From positions 496,001 through 560,000 of the forward strand of contig JACJYA010000002.1 of assembly GCA_020636315.1 (NCBI GenBank): a DNA stretch of 64,000 nt. Reading direction: 5' to 3'. Made by a program: the position numbers and the translations under genes. This stretch comes from Lewinellaceae bacterium. GTDB lineage: Bacteria; Bacteroidota; Bacteroidia; Chitinophagales; Saprospiraceae. Below the pieces are notes generated by a model. It ran no database searches. It was not told the DNA's origin and was given only the letters and a program-made list of their open reading frames with translations. This document shows positions 45,419 through 55,242 of the stretch, one piece after another. How positions within the stretch are numbered: the first letter of the stretch is position 1; each line of letters starts with the position of its first letter.

Positions 45419-46197
45419 AAATTTCCTGTTTTAATTTTCGACTAAAACCAAGGGCTTGAACGCCAGTGCACAATGTTAAAAAAAATAAACGTTGTTTTCA
45501 AAAAATTTCAGACAGCCCGGTTCAACAGCGGGGTTTACCCGTTTTGGACATGTAGATGAACCGGCTGAAGAAATCCCAGTTTTTCAATCTCAAAAATAGG
45601 TATTATGAATTTCTCAGCTGCATCTTTTTTTGTCAAAAGTCAGGTTTCTGATTTTGGTATTCCGGGAAGTTTCTGGAGATCTGGCTGCTTTAAGGGGCCA
45701 TGCAAGATGTAAAATTTAAAAGAAAACACCTTCCTTAATCTTAAACTTTTCACCTTAATGCTATATTTCCTTTCATAACGTGACGCGCAAATATAACGCT
45801 TCCTCTGAAAATTCCCGGCATCTACTTTTCGTCCTTCAGATGACAACACGGGGATTGCGGGAAGCAGCCTGTGTGAAACCAATTGTCCGGCCACTTACCT
45901 GGACAAAAATAGTGGGGCTTAAGAGTATGTTTGGAGGCCAATCTTTGGGCTACGAAGGCCACTTTTTTGGTGATGCCGCGTTACTTTTTTTGTCCGTACC
46001 TTCCAGGTATGCACTTCAAAAAGTGCCTTCCCGACACTTAGTGTACGGGACAAGTTGCCTAACCAAAAAATTGACACTTCTCGCCTTCAAACCAGGCCTC
46101 CAAACATACTCTAAAGCATAGGGTAAACCGCGGGTATTCAGTCATTCGCTAATTCATTAATTCAGTCCATATACTTACACCTAAACAAATTCTCCTC
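45419..46197. other. Gap between divergent TonB receptor and SDR genes
   Basis: These 779 bases hold the presumed TonB-trio promoter (AT-rich stretch at about 45475-45520), foldback element 2 (45922-46112) and, near 46137-46177, a second copy of a 45-bp sequence seen at about 31620-31664. No convincing gene is present; the frames seen here have no family features. Confidence 0.65.
45922..46112. repeat. Foldback element 2 (TTTAGAGTATGTT family), 191 bp
   Basis: AGAGTATGTTTGGAGGCC at 45922-45939 is matched exactly in inverse at 46095-46112. Inside are smaller inverted pieces (TTTTTTGGTGATGCC..., ACTTAGTGTACGGGACAAG). It has no coding capacity and shares its end sequence with the element at 15461-15707. 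Confidence 0.75.
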
Positions 46198-47016
46198 ATG
46201 ATCCAACGAATATCCATACTGGGCTGCGGCTGGCTGGGGCTCCCCCTGGGGGCGGCGCTGGTACGCAGAGGGTGCGAAGTAAAAGGCTCCACCACCCGCT
46301 CAGGGAAGCTGGAGCAGATAAGGGAGCGAGGTATCGAGCCCTACCTGATAAAGGTGGGCGACACGGTGGAGGGGCCGGAAAAAGAAAGTTTTTTCGATTC
46401 CGGCCTGCTCATTCTCAACATCCCTCCCGGAGGGCGGCGCAACCCGGAAGTAGAAGAAACCTATCCACAGCAAGTGAAGGCCGTAATGGAGCATATTCAA
46501 TCCGGCGCCGTGGAATATCTGATCTTCATCAGTTCCACCAGCGTTTACGGGGAGGAAAACCGGGAAGTAGATGAAGAGGATAAACCGGCCCCCAACACCC
46601 CCTCAGGGCGGGCCCTGGTGGCCATCGAACGTTTTCTGGCGTTGTACAAACGGCCCCGGGCCACCATCCTCCGCATGGGCGGGCTGGTGGGCGGCAGCCG
46701 CAAGGCCGGCCGTTTCCTGGCGGGGAAGAAGAAGGTTCCCAACGGCGATGCTCCCGTCAACCTCGTGCACCTGGAAGACTGTATCGGCATCATCGAAGCA
46801 GTAATAGAACAGCAAGCCTGGGGGCATACCTTCAATGTTTGTGCCGATGAGCATCCAACCCGCGCCGAATTCTACACCGCCCAGGCCCAAAAACAGGGCT
46901 TCGAGCCGCCCACTTTTCGCGCCGGCGGCAAGCTGGCCTACAAGATCGTCTCCAATGAGAAAGTGAAGAAGGTGCTGGGGTATGTTTTCCGGTATCCGGA
47001 TCCGATGGGGTTTTAG
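46198..47016 (+). CDS. NAD(P)-binding SDR-like protein (YeeZ type)
   Basis: The 272-residue cytoplasmic protein has an N-terminal Rossmann loop (ISILGCGWLGLPLGAAL). A short-chain dehydrogenase/epimerase body follows (LIFISSTSVYGEE, APNTPSGRALVAIER, ILRMGGLVGG). The usual YxxxK pair is not evident (GRALVAIER stands there), as in YeeZ-like members of the extended SDR group. The substrate is not known. It lies upstream of the GH10 gene, but a gap with an operator separates them, so a link is doubtful. Confidence 0.8.
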   Translation: MIQRISILGCGWLGLPLGAALVRRGCEVKGSTTRSGKLEQIRERGIEPYLIKVGDTVEGPEKESFFDSGLLILNIPPGGRRNPEVEETYPQQVKAVMEHIQSGAVEYLIFISSTSVYGEENREVDEEDKPAPNTPSGRALVAIERFLALYKRPRATILRMGGLVGGSRKAGRFLAGKKKVPNGDAPVNLVHLEDCIGIIEAVIEQQAWGHTFNVCADEHPTRAEFYTAQAQKQGFEPPTFRAGGKLAYKIVSNEKVKKVLGYVFRYPDPMGF

Positions 47017-47076
47017 TGGATGGGTTCTTTTTCTATCCACTATTTTGAGTTAGGCAATTTTTTCTTTAATATTACA

Positions 47077-47087
47077 CAATCGATTGC
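47077..47087. promoter_or_regulatory. Palindromic LacI-like operator before the GH10 xylanase
   Basis: CAATCGATTGC stands 47 bases before ATG 47134. The core AATCGATT has the central CG and AA..TT arms of LacI-family sites. The same core occurs at 57266, 58707 and 58783, always before xylan genes. Confidence 0.6.
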
Positions 47088-47133
47088 GCAAACTCGGTTC
47101 AACACCCCTGATCCTTTAGAAAAAATCAACATT

Positions 47134-48213
47134 ATGCGGCTCCTCCTGTCCCTTTTCCTCTCGGTATTTGCCCTTTGTACCCTTGCCCAACCGGAACAGG
47201 TTTCTTCCGATTTCAAAGGCCTCAAAGACTACTACGCCGCCTACTTCCCCATAGGCGTAGCGGTAGCGCCCTCCAGTTTCAACGGCATCGACTCAGCGCT
47301 GATCGTCCGGGAATTCAACAGCCTCACGGCGGAGAACATCATGAAGATGGGGCCTATACAACCCCGGGAAGGGCAATTCAACTGGAAATGGGCGGACCGG
47401 ATGATCGAATTCGCGGAAGAACATGGCATGAAGGCCCGGGGACATACGCTGTGCTGGCACAGGCAGGCGCCCGACTGGATGTTCGTCGATGATAAAGGGG
47501 AAACCGTCAGCAAAGAACAACTGCTGGAACGGCTGAGGGCGCACATCTTCGCGGTGGCTGGCAGATACAAAGGAAAGATCTATGCCTGGGATGTGGTTAA
47601 CGAGGTAGTTTCCGATAACCCCGGAGAATTTTTCCGAAATTCCAAATGGTATGAGATATGCGGAGAAGACTACATTATCAAAGCCTTCGAATACGCCCAC
47701 GAAGCGGCCCCGGATGCCCTGTTGTTCTACAACGACTACAACGCCGTGCAGCCGGACAAACGAGCCAGGATCGTCAAACTGCTGGGAATGCTGAAAGCCA
47801 GGGGAGTTCCCATCCACGGCATGGGCATTCAGGGGCATTGGTCCGTTTTCGGGCCATCGGAAACGGATATCCGGGAGGCCATCGAAGCCTACAGCAGCCT
47901 GGGACTGCAGGTGCAGGTCACCGAACTCGACGTTTCCGTCTATCCGCCGGAAAGCGGTAGGCGCGCCAAAAGGCCGGATGAACCGGAAGAATTTACCCCG
48001 GAGCTGGCCCAGAAACAAATGGAACAGTACCGCATGTTCTTTCGGGTTTTCAGAGACTACAAAGATGCCATCACAGGAGTTACCTTCTGGAATGTGTCCG
48101 ACCATTCCAGCTGGCTGGATTACTTCCCCGTTCGGGGCAGGAAAAACTACCCCCTGCTCTTTGGCCAGGACAGAGCGCGTAAGAAAGCCTATGATGCAGT
48201 AATTGACTTTTAA
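47134..48213 (+). CDS. GH10 endo-1,4-beta-xylanase, exported
   Basis: The roughly 359-residue protein is a signal peptide plus a single GH10 TIM barrel. The acid/base is E157 in WDVVNEVVSD and the nucleophile is E264 in QVTELDVSV. GHTLCWHRQAPDW and LLFYNDYNA are family blocks. It cuts internal xylan bonds, probably in the periplasm, since it has no lipoprotein Cys or sorting tail. The frame is open from 47020, but ATG 47134 gives the normal signal peptide (LFLSVFALCTLAQP). An operator at 47077-47087 ties it to the xylan cluster 9 kb away. Confidence 0.93.
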   Translation: MRLLLSLFLSVFALCTLAQPEQVSSDFKGLKDYYAAYFPIGVAVAPSSFNGIDSALIVREFNSLTAENIMKMGPIQPREGQFNWKWADRMIEFAEEHGMKARGHTLCWHRQAPDWMFVDDKGETVSKEQLLERLRAHIFAVAGRYKGKIYAWDVVNEVVSDNPGEFFRNSKWYEICGEDYIIKAFEYAHEAAPDALLFYNDYNAVQPDKRARIVKLLGMLKARGVPIHGMGIQGHWSVFGPSETDIREAIEAYSSLGLQVQVTELDVSVYPPESGRRAKRPDEPEEFTPELAQKQMEQYRMFFRVFRDYKDAITGVTFWNVSDHSSWLDYFPVRGRKNYPLLFGQDRARKKAYDAVIDF

Positions 48214-48301
48214 ACCTGGCGGAATGGACTATCTCAACAAAATAATTGTATTTTGACCTGAAGAAAACCCACTAACTTCTGACCGGATTTTGAGAAACGG
48301 G

Positions 48302-51300
48302 ATGATAGTAACCTCCGACATACTATTCTTCGATCTCGAAGTGCATAAGAAATCAAAGCAAATCCTGGAGATCGGGGCGCTTTTGCGGGGCGATCAGTTC
48401 CGGAGAAAGTCGGTGGAAAGCTTTTTGCAGTTTGCCAACGGGGCAAACCTGTTGTGTGGGCATAACATTATGGATCACGATCTTCCGATCCTGAAAAAGT
48501 ATCACGACTGTCAGGCCCTGTTTGCGAAGCCGGCTATTGATACCCTATACTGGTCGGCGCTCCTGTTTCCAAAGAAACCCTATCACCGGTTGGTGAAGGA
48601 TTATCATCTCCATGGAGATGAATTTAATAACCCTCTGGCTGACGCTAAGCTGGCCAGGGAGTTACTCATAGATTTGCTTGCTGCTTATCAAAGGCTTCCT
48701 GAAGATAGGAAGGTCATTTACAATAGCTTGTTAACCGCACAACCGGGGTTCAACGGTTTCTTTGAATTGACCGATGAAAAAAAGAGGCCCCAAATTTTGA
48801 CCAGACGGCCGCTGGCCGCCCTCTTACAAAACCGGCACGCCTCCTTGTTTTGTGGGCGGGCCGATCTGGAAGAACTGATCGAAAGGTTTCCAGTAGAACT
48901 GGCCTACGCCATTGCCCTGATCACTACGGACGATCCGGAATCCTTACCACCACCCTGGATATTACATCGATTCCCCTCTGTGATGCAGGTGATCAACCGG
49001 CTACGTATTTCCTGCGATGGCAAGGGTAGTTGTGCTTATTGCCGGCATCTACAGCCTAGATGGGGGCTGCAAAAGTGGTTTGGATTTCCTGGGTTTCGAC
49101 GCTTTGAAGAGCACAGGGAGCAGCCCTTGCAGGAACAGGTCGTAGAAGCGGCGCTGGCCGGTAAATCCCTTATTGCAATTTTCCCAACTGGTGGCGGTAA
49201 ATCTTTGACTTTTCAGTTGCCGGCCTTAATGCAAGGAGAAGCCAACCGCTCACTCACCGTAATCATCTCTCCTCTTCAATCGTTGATGAAAGACCAGGTG
49301 GATGTACTGGAAAGACGTCATGGTATTACGGCGGCTGTGACGATCAATGGAATGCTTTCCCCTTTGGAACGAACAGAAGCGATCGAGCGGGTGGAACAAG
49401 GCGGTGCTAATCTTTTGTATATTTCACCGGAATCCTTGCGTTCCAGGTCCATAATCAACTTATTAAAAGGTCGGTTGATCAATCGGATCGTGATCGATGA
49501 GGCCCACTGCCTTTCCGCCTGGGGCCAAGATTTCCGGGTGGACTACCTCTATATCGGCCGGTTTATCAAAAAACTGCAAGAAGAGAAAAACCTGTCCCGC
49601 TCCATCCCCGTATCCTGTTTTACGGCTACCGCCAAACCGGCAGTGGTTGAGGATATTCAGCAATACTTCAAAGAGCATCTCAACCTGGAGCTGGAGCTTT
49701 TCCAAACCAGTGCCAAACGCCGGAATCTGCAATATTTTGTGTTTTCTGCCAAGAGTGAACAGGAAAAACTGGAGAGCCTGGTTGAGCTCTTGCAATCGGA
49801 GGCGGGGCCGAAGATCGTCTATGTGTCGAGGGTAAAGACCGCCGAGACCTTAGCTGAAAACCTCCGGACAAATGGCTTCCCGGCCAAAGCTTACCATGGG
49901 CAACTGGAACGAGACGTCAAGAAAAAGATCCAGGAGGAATTTATGGATGAAGGGAGTGGATTGGAAGTGATTGTAGCCACCTCTGCTTTTGGCATGGGGG
50001 TCGATAAGGATAACGTGAGAATGGTCATCCATTACCAGATCTCTGACTCCCTGGAGAACTATATGCAGGAATCCGGACGAGCCGGCCGGAACCCGGAGTT
50101 GCATGCCAAGTGTTTTATCCTGTTTGACGAAAACGACTTGAGCGGCCATTTCAACCTGCTCAATACCTCCAAACTCAACTTCAAAGAGATCAATCAGATC
50201 TGGCAAGGTATCAAACAATTTAAAAAGAAGACCTTTACTAAGTCGGCCCTGGAAATCGCCAAAGCCGCAGGATGGGATTCGGAGATGTACCAGCTCGAAA
50301 CCCGGGTAAAAACGGCCATTTCCGCCCTGGAAGAATCGGGATACGTGCGGCGGGAAGAAAATGAGCCCCGGATCTTTGCTACCAGCATTGTTGTCAAAAA
50401 TGTAGAAGAGGCCAACCAGCGAATTGATGCCCGGGCAGACTTATTTGAGGGAGACCAGGATATGTTCAACGCAAAACGCATTTTCACTTCGCTGATCTCC
50501 CGGGCGCGGACTGAAGAAGATACCCGGATCGACAGCATGGCCGAAGCGCTGGGAATGGACAAAAATGAGATCTCCCGGTACCTGACCCTGTTCAAACAGA
50601 TCGGCGTACTGAGCCATGATAAGGACCTGACCGCCTACTACTTTACGGTAGGAGGAAAGCGTCATTCCCAATCCGTATTTCAACAAGCCTCCCAGGTAGA
50701 AGCAAAAATGTTTGAGCTGCTTTTCCCAAATGAAGAAATCCGGACCAAAACCTTCTACTTGCGGGAACTGAACGAAAGCCTCATCGAAGCCGGGTTTGAC
50801 GGAGGGCTGCACACCATCAAATCCGTTCTGAACTATTGGAGCGTCAGCAATTCCATTCATAAAGAACGAATAGACCGGACGACCGAGCAATATAAAATCA
50901 AACTTAAAAAACCTCACGACACACTCGCCCAAAAGATCCGGCAACGTAAAAAGATGGGGGCATTTTGCCTGGCGGTATTGGAGCGCGACTACCTCTCCAG
51001 GGCCAAAACTGATCCTGATTTCAAGGATAAAAAACTGATCGAATTCTCCACCCTGGAGATACAGGAAAAGGTCAACTCCCTTTTGGGCGAAAGCCGGACG
51101 GTTCGAGAATATGAATACCTGTTGCTTTACCTGCATCGACTTAATGTGATCGAACTAAAAAGCGGCCTGCTCATATTTTACAACCCCATGAAGATCATCC
51201 GGCAACAGGAGAACAACCGCAAACAATATACCCTGGACGATTTTGAGCAACTAGCCCGCTATTACCAATCTAAGACCGAGCAGATCCATATCGTTGGCGA

Positions 51301-53155
51301 ATACGCCAAAAAACAGTTGCGGCAACAAGAAGAAGCGCTGCAGTTTGTCGATGATTACTTTGTGATGGAATATGATGGTTTTCTCAGTAAGTATTTCCCG
51401 GGCCGCCGTACTAAGATCCGCCAGGCCCTTACGGAAGAAAAATTTGAACAAATTATTAAAGACCTCTCGACGGAGCAACTGGAAGTGGTCAAAGACAATA
51501 AAAGCCAAAATATTCTCGTCGCCGCGGGTCCGGGCAGTGGAAAAACGCGCGTACTGGTGCACAAGGTTGCTCACCTGCTTTTGCTGGAAGACATCAAGCC
51601 CGAGCAATTCCTGATGCTTACCTTCTCCCGTCCGGCAGCCCTGGAATTCAAAACCCGGCTGAGAAATCTGGTTGGCCGGATGGCTTATGATGTCGACATT
51701 TTTACCTATCACGGCTTTGCCTTCCAGCTACAGGGGCGGCTGGGAGACCTGGAGCGTTCAGAAAACATACTGGAGCAAATGGCCGAAGCTGTTAAGAACC
51801 GAGAGGTGCCCCTGGAACGGCTGCTTAGTAAAAGCGTGATGGTGGTGGACGAGTTTCAGGATGTCAGCCAGGCCGAGTACGAATTTATAGAAGCTATCGC
51901 GGAGATGGCCGGCAACATCCGGATTATCGTCGTTGGTGATGACGATCAGAATATTTACGAATTCCGGGGCGCCAGCATTAAATACATGCGGGAATTTGCT
52001 GAACGATATGACGCCAAAACGTATTACCTGACCGCCAACTACCGCGCTCGCCGGAACCTACTGATGTTCAGCAACCGGTTTTTGAAGGATCAGATCACTT
52101 CGGCTCGCGTGAAAAAGGATATTGACCTGGTCGCCAGGCAAAAGAAAAACGGAAAGATCGAGATCGTCCATCACTACCACGATCAACTGATTCTTCCGCT
52201 GTTGGAGCATATCAGACAAATTGAGCCACGTGGCACAACCGGTGTACTGACCCATTCCAACGAGGAGGCTGTTTTGATGACCACTTTACTCAAGCAGGAA
52301 GGTCTTCCTGCCCGATTGATCGTCCACAAAGAAGGTTTTGCTTTGCGCGATGTGTTTGAAATTCGCTGGTTTACCTATAAGGTCTTTGCGGCGATTCAGG
52401 ATGGTTCCGGACTCATTGCCGAGGAGGCCTGGCAGCAAACCAAAACAAGCCTTGCAACTACTTTTGCACAATCCACTACCCTGGAACTGGTAAATCGCGT
52501 AGTCGATCACTTTGAGCAGGTCAACCCCAAAAAGTTCAAAAGCAACTGGCTCAGCTATTTGGGTGAGTGCAGAATAGAAGATTATTATTCCCCGGAAAAT
52601 GAAATTATCTTGGTATCGACCATGCATAAGGCTAAAGGGAAGGAGTTTGACAACGTGTTTCTGCTGTTGGATCACTATCCCCTGACTACGGAGGAAAAGA
52701 AGCGGGTGCTGTATGTGGCTATTACCCGGGCAAAAAAGAACCTTTATATTCATACTAATTCCATTTCATTTCCCAGAGATGGAATTGAAAACCTGGAGTA
52801 CAGGGAAGACCAGAGAGCCTGGCCGTCACCTGGTACACTAGTATTGCAATGTGGGATGGAGGATGTCTGGCTGGACTATTTTAAAATGCAAAATGTGGCC
52901 GGTAATGTCAGAGGTTTACAATCCGGCCAGGAACTTTTCCGCCACGCTGAAGACCCTGCATTATTCCTGACATCTACTGGGAAGCACATTCTGAAACTCT
53001 CCCGTGCTTTTTCTATTAAACTGCAGGATTATTTTGATAAGCAATATCAACTGGAACAGATCCATGCACAATATATTGTAGTTTGGAAGGATAAAGAGAC
53101 CGGTAAGGAGGTGAGAGTAGTGTTGCCGGAGGTACGGTTGTGCCATACCCCATAA
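48302..53155 (+). CDS. Fusion of DEDD exonuclease, RecQ-type helicase and UvrD-type helicase
   Basis: The 1617-residue cytoplasmic protein has three parts. Residues about 5-145 look like a DnaQ-type exonuclease (ILFFDLEV, GHNIMDHDLPIL, NPLADAKLA). Residues about 275-640 are a RecQ helicase: loop PTGGGKS at about 294-301, DEAHCLSAWG at about 399, ESGRAGRNPE at about 591. A middle region with winged-helix-like parts follows. Residues about 1060-1500 are a UvrD/Rep helicase: AAGPGSGKT at about 1075-1083, DEFQDVS at about 1183, VAITRAKKN at about 1474. A CDGKGSCAYC cluster before the RecQ part may bind metal. Replication repair is the likely role; a defence role is possible but unsupported. ATG 48302 is preferred to TTG 48290. 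Confidence 0.88.
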   Translation: MIVTSDILFFDLEVHKKSKQILEIGALLRGDQFRRKSVESFLQFANGANLLCGHNIMDHDLPILKKYHDCQALFAKPAIDTLYWSALLFPKKPYHRLVKDYHLHGDEFNNPLADAKLARELLIDLLAAYQRLPEDRKVIYNSLLTAQPGFNGFFELTDEKKRPQILTRRPLAALLQNRHASLFCGRADLEELIERFPVELAYAIALITTDDPESLPPPWILHRFPSVMQVINRLRISCDGKGSCAYCRHLQPRWGLQKWFGFPGFRRFEEHREQPLQEQVVEAALAGKSLIAIFPTGGGKSLTFQLPALMQGEANRSLTVIISPLQSLMKDQVDVLERRHGITAAVTINGMLSPLERTEAIERVEQGGANLLYISPESLRSRSIINLLKGRLINRIVIDEAHCLSAWGQDFRVDYLYIGRFIKKLQEEKNLSRSIPVSCFTATAKPAVVEDIQQYFKEHLNLELELFQTSAKRRNLQYFVFSAKSEQEKLESLVELLQSEAGPKIVYVSRVKTAETLAENLRTNGFPAKAYHGQLERDVKKKIQEEFMDEGSGLEVIVATSAFGMGVDKDNVRMVIHYQISDSLENYMQESGRAGRNPELHAKCFILFDENDLSGHFNLLNTSKLNFKEINQIWQGIKQFKKKTFTKSALEIAKAAGWDSEMYQLETRVKTAISALEESGYVRREENEPRIFATSIVVKNVEEANQRIDARADLFEGDQDMFNAKRIFTSLISRARTEEDTRIDSMAEALGMDKNEISRYLTLFKQIGVLSHDKDLTAYYFTVGGKRHSQSVFQQASQVEAKMFELLFPNEEIRTKTFYLRELNESLIEAGFDGGLHTIKSVLNYWSVSNSIHKERIDRTTEQYKIKLKKPHDTLAQKIRQRKKMGAFCLAVLERDYLSRAKTDPDFKDKKLIEFSTLEIQEKVNSLLGESRTVREYEYLLLYLHRLNVIELKSGLLIFYNPMKIIRQQENNRKQYTLDDFEQLARYYQSKTEQIHIVGEYAKKQLRQQEEALQFVDDYFVMEYDGFLSKYFPGRRTKIRQALTEEKFEQIIKDLSTEQLEVVKDNKSQNILVAAGPGSGKTRVLVHKVAHLLLLEDIKPEQFLMLTFSRPAALEFKTRLRNLVGRMAYDVDIFTYHGFAFQLQGRLGDLERSENILEQMAEAVKNREVPLERLLSKSVMVVDEFQDVSQAEYEFIEAIAEMAGNIRIIVVGDDDQNIYEFRGASIKYMREFAERYDAKTYYLTANYRARRNLLMFSNRFLKDQITSARVKKDIDLVARQKKNGKIEIVHHYHDQLILPLLEHIRQIEPRGTTGVLTHSNEEAVLMTTLLKQEGLPARLIVHKEGFALRDVFEIRWFTYKVFAAIQDGSGLIAEEAWQQTKTSLATTFAQSTTLELVNRVVDHFEQVNPKKFKSNWLSYLGECRIEDYYSPENEIILVSTMHKAKGKEFDNVFLLLDHYPLTTEEKKRVLYVAITRAKKNLYIHTNSISFPRDGIENLEYREDQRAWPSPGTLVLQCGMEDVWLDYFKMQNVAGNVRGLQSGQELFRHAEDPALFLTSTGKHILKLSRAFSIKLQDYFDKQYQLEQIHAQYIVVWKDKETGKEVRVVLPEVRLCHTP

Positions 53156-53185
53156 CCCCAGCTAACACCTTACCCTTCAAGTGCG

Positions 53186-53272
53186 GGACTGTTCATAGTT
53201 CCTGGTTTCTGAGTTCCTGGTTGCCTGGAAACCAACGGGTTAGCTTAACGCGGACACACTTAATTGAACTAT
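53186..53272 (+). repeat. Dispersed 87-bp repeat, copy C, with 12-bp direct flanks
   Basis: It reads from GGACTGTTCATAGTTCC to TTAATTGAACTAT. CCTTCAAGTGCG stands on both sides (53174-53185 and 53273-53284), which looks like a target duplication and fixes the unit length. It lies in the gap after the helicase gene. Confidence 0.75.
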
Positions 53273-53386
53273 CCTTCAAGTGCGTTTTGAAATCTAAACT
53301 TGTAGTATCACAAGTCTTCGAAACAGCCTGAGAAAGATTCAATAATTGAAGGATTTTCGTTCTAATATACCATTGGGTTCGCCCCC

Positions 53387-55207
53387 TTACCGGATCGCCA
53401 GTTTTTTGGAGTAAACAAATCTGTCATCATACAGCAATAGCATATACAGGCCCGGCGCCGGAAAAGTGCCGAAGCGTACCGTATTGCCTCCCGGATTACC
53501 CGACCATATCGGCCTCCCACTGAGGTCAAAAATCTCCACCCGCTGCAACCCATCTATCCCCTGAATGGTTACCTCATTTGACGTCGCCGGGTTAGGGGAA
53601 ATCCGAATGTGATCGGCCGAAGGCGCCGGTTCATGGGTACCAAGCACGGTGCTTTCCACGTAATTCCTCAGCCATTCCATAGCCGGCCGTTCGGTGACAC
53701 CGTCCTGCCCGATGAGGTAGGCCCCCTGCTGGGTGCGCCACATACCGGGGCGGAAGCCCCACATGGTGATCCCTTTTACCGCGGGGTGCTCCCAGAAAAC
53801 CGGGAAAATGCGCTGATAGCTGGCCAGCTGGATCTCATCAGTTGGGCCATCGATGTCCATTTCGGAAACATATACCGGCAACCCTGTGGCAGCCAGGGCG
53901 TCCAGGTTGCTCCTCATCATGGATTCGCTGGCAGTGGTGGAGAAAGCATGGGCCTGCACCCCGATCTGGTCGATGAGGCCTTCGTTTTGCAGCAATCCAA
54001 TGATCTCAAGATACTGGTTGGTGTTGCTGGCGCTGTTAACGATATTGTAATCGTTGATGAGCAGCGCAGCATTCGGGAAATACTGCCGGGCCAGGCGGAA
54101 GGCCTCCAGCACCCAGTCCCAGCCGGTAGCGCCACTGCCCCCAAGGGCTTCGATGTAGTTGCCTCCACCCTGCCCCGGCGAATTGGGCGGGTCATGAAGC
54201 GCCTCGTTGACCACCTCGACAAAATCGATGTCCGAATACCGGTTGGCCACCGCCTGGAACCACTCTTCGATCTCTGCGCGTTGTTCGCTCACCGGCAGGT
54301 TCTCGATCCAGGAGGGTTGCTGATTACCCCAGATCAGGACGTGGTGCCGGTAGGGGAAGCCATTATCCTTGGCCAGGGCATAGGCGGAGTCCAGCTCCGT
54401 CCAGTTCATAATATCACGGGAATATTCAACACTTCCCCATTTTCCGGCATTTTCGGGGGTCACCTGGTTCCAGTAGTTGGTAAAGCCCACTTTCTGCGAC
54501 TGGCTGTAAACACTGCCCAGGAACTTGGGCTTGCCGTCTGCTATGGGGTCCATTGAGATGCTGCCCCCGGGATTGTCAGACCCCGGTTCCCCATTGTCGA
54601 GGTTGGACACCGTGTAGTAATAGTCGGCCCGTGCAAAAGCCACCTTATCGATATCCAGGCCGTCTTCTCTTGCTCCGACCTGAAAGGTTTGGGTGAGTGC
54701 TCCGGGAGTTACTTCAAAAGTTACAGGCGCTTCATCTCCCATAAACGCTGAAAGGTTGATCCATTTCCAGACGCCGGAGGTGGCAACACCTTCCCCACCA
54801 ACCACCTGGGTTCCACCTGCATAACCCACCGAGTACAGGTTGTTGGCCCGGATCCAATCCGCATCATCCCCGGGAGCCTTGGCCCCGAATCCATTGCCAT
54901 AGAAAAAGCTGTCGTCATCGGCTCCTGCCGGCCCTACCCTCACCCGGGCATACAGGCTGTATGCCTGGGCCGCCGGAAAAGTGACTTCCAGCGTAACAAT
55001 CCGGTTTTCATTTTCCGGGCTGCCTGCCGTGCCGTTGGAGGAAATGGAGATATACCCCACTCCTCCTTCTTCCAGGATATTAAAATCAGCACCAACCATC
55101 CCGTCCTCCACTTCCAGGATGACGGGAGCGTTCTGGCTGTAAGTAGAAAGTGCGGTTAGAATAATAATAGAATAAACAGTAAAGGTTTGTATGATAATTT
55201 CCTTCAT
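53387..55207 (-). CDS. GH10 xylanase with N-terminal CBM-like domain and type IX sorting tail
   Basis: The 606-residue protein has a signal peptide (cut near TYSQ, about 24) and a beta-sandwich carbohydrate-binding-like domain (about 28-200). A GH10 domain follows (about 215-520), with acid/base E335 in EVVNEALHD and nucleophile E449 in YVSEMDID. The C-terminal sorting domain (about 535-606, ISPNPATSNEVTI..VEIFDLSGRPIW..KKLAIR) directs export by type IX secretion to the surface. It is 35 bases downstream of the esterase gene and shares its promoter. It would start xylan cutting outside the cell, while the GH10 at 47134 lacks the sorting tail. Confidence 0.92.
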   Translation of the reverse strand: MKEIIIQTFTVYSIIILTALSTYSQNAPVILEVEDGMVGADFNILEEGGVGYISISSNGTAGSPENENRIVTLEVTFPAAQAYSLYARVRVGPAGADDDSFFYGNGFGAKAPGDDADWIRANNLYSVGYAGGTQVVGGEGVATSGVWKWINLSAFMGDEAPVTFEVTPGALTQTFQVGAREDGLDIDKVAFARADYYYTVSNLDNGEPGSDNPGGSISMDPIADGKPKFLGSVYSQSQKVGFTNYWNQVTPENAGKWGSVEYSRDIMNWTELDSAYALAKDNGFPYRHHVLIWGNQQPSWIENLPVSEQRAEIEEWFQAVANRYSDIDFVEVVNEALHDPPNSPGQGGGNYIEALGGSGATGWDWVLEAFRLARQYFPNAALLINDYNIVNSASNTNQYLEIIGLLQNEGLIDQIGVQAHAFSTTASESMMRSNLDALAATGLPVYVSEMDIDGPTDEIQLASYQRIFPVFWEHPAVKGITMWGFRPGMWRTQQGAYLIGQDGVTERPAMEWLRNYVESTVLGTHEPAPSADHIRISPNPATSNEVTIQGIDGLQRVEIFDLSGRPIWSGNPGGNTVRFGTFPAPGLYMLLLYDDRFVYSKKLAIR

Positions 55208-55242
55208 TATAAAATGGTTTGATTGGAATATTCTGGTTTCGG

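Noticed and set aside
48302..53155. The fusion helicase as part of a defence island
   Set aside because: No partner defence gene, restriction gene, toxin or integrase is near. Its neighbours are xylan and housekeeping genes, so a defence role has no support here.
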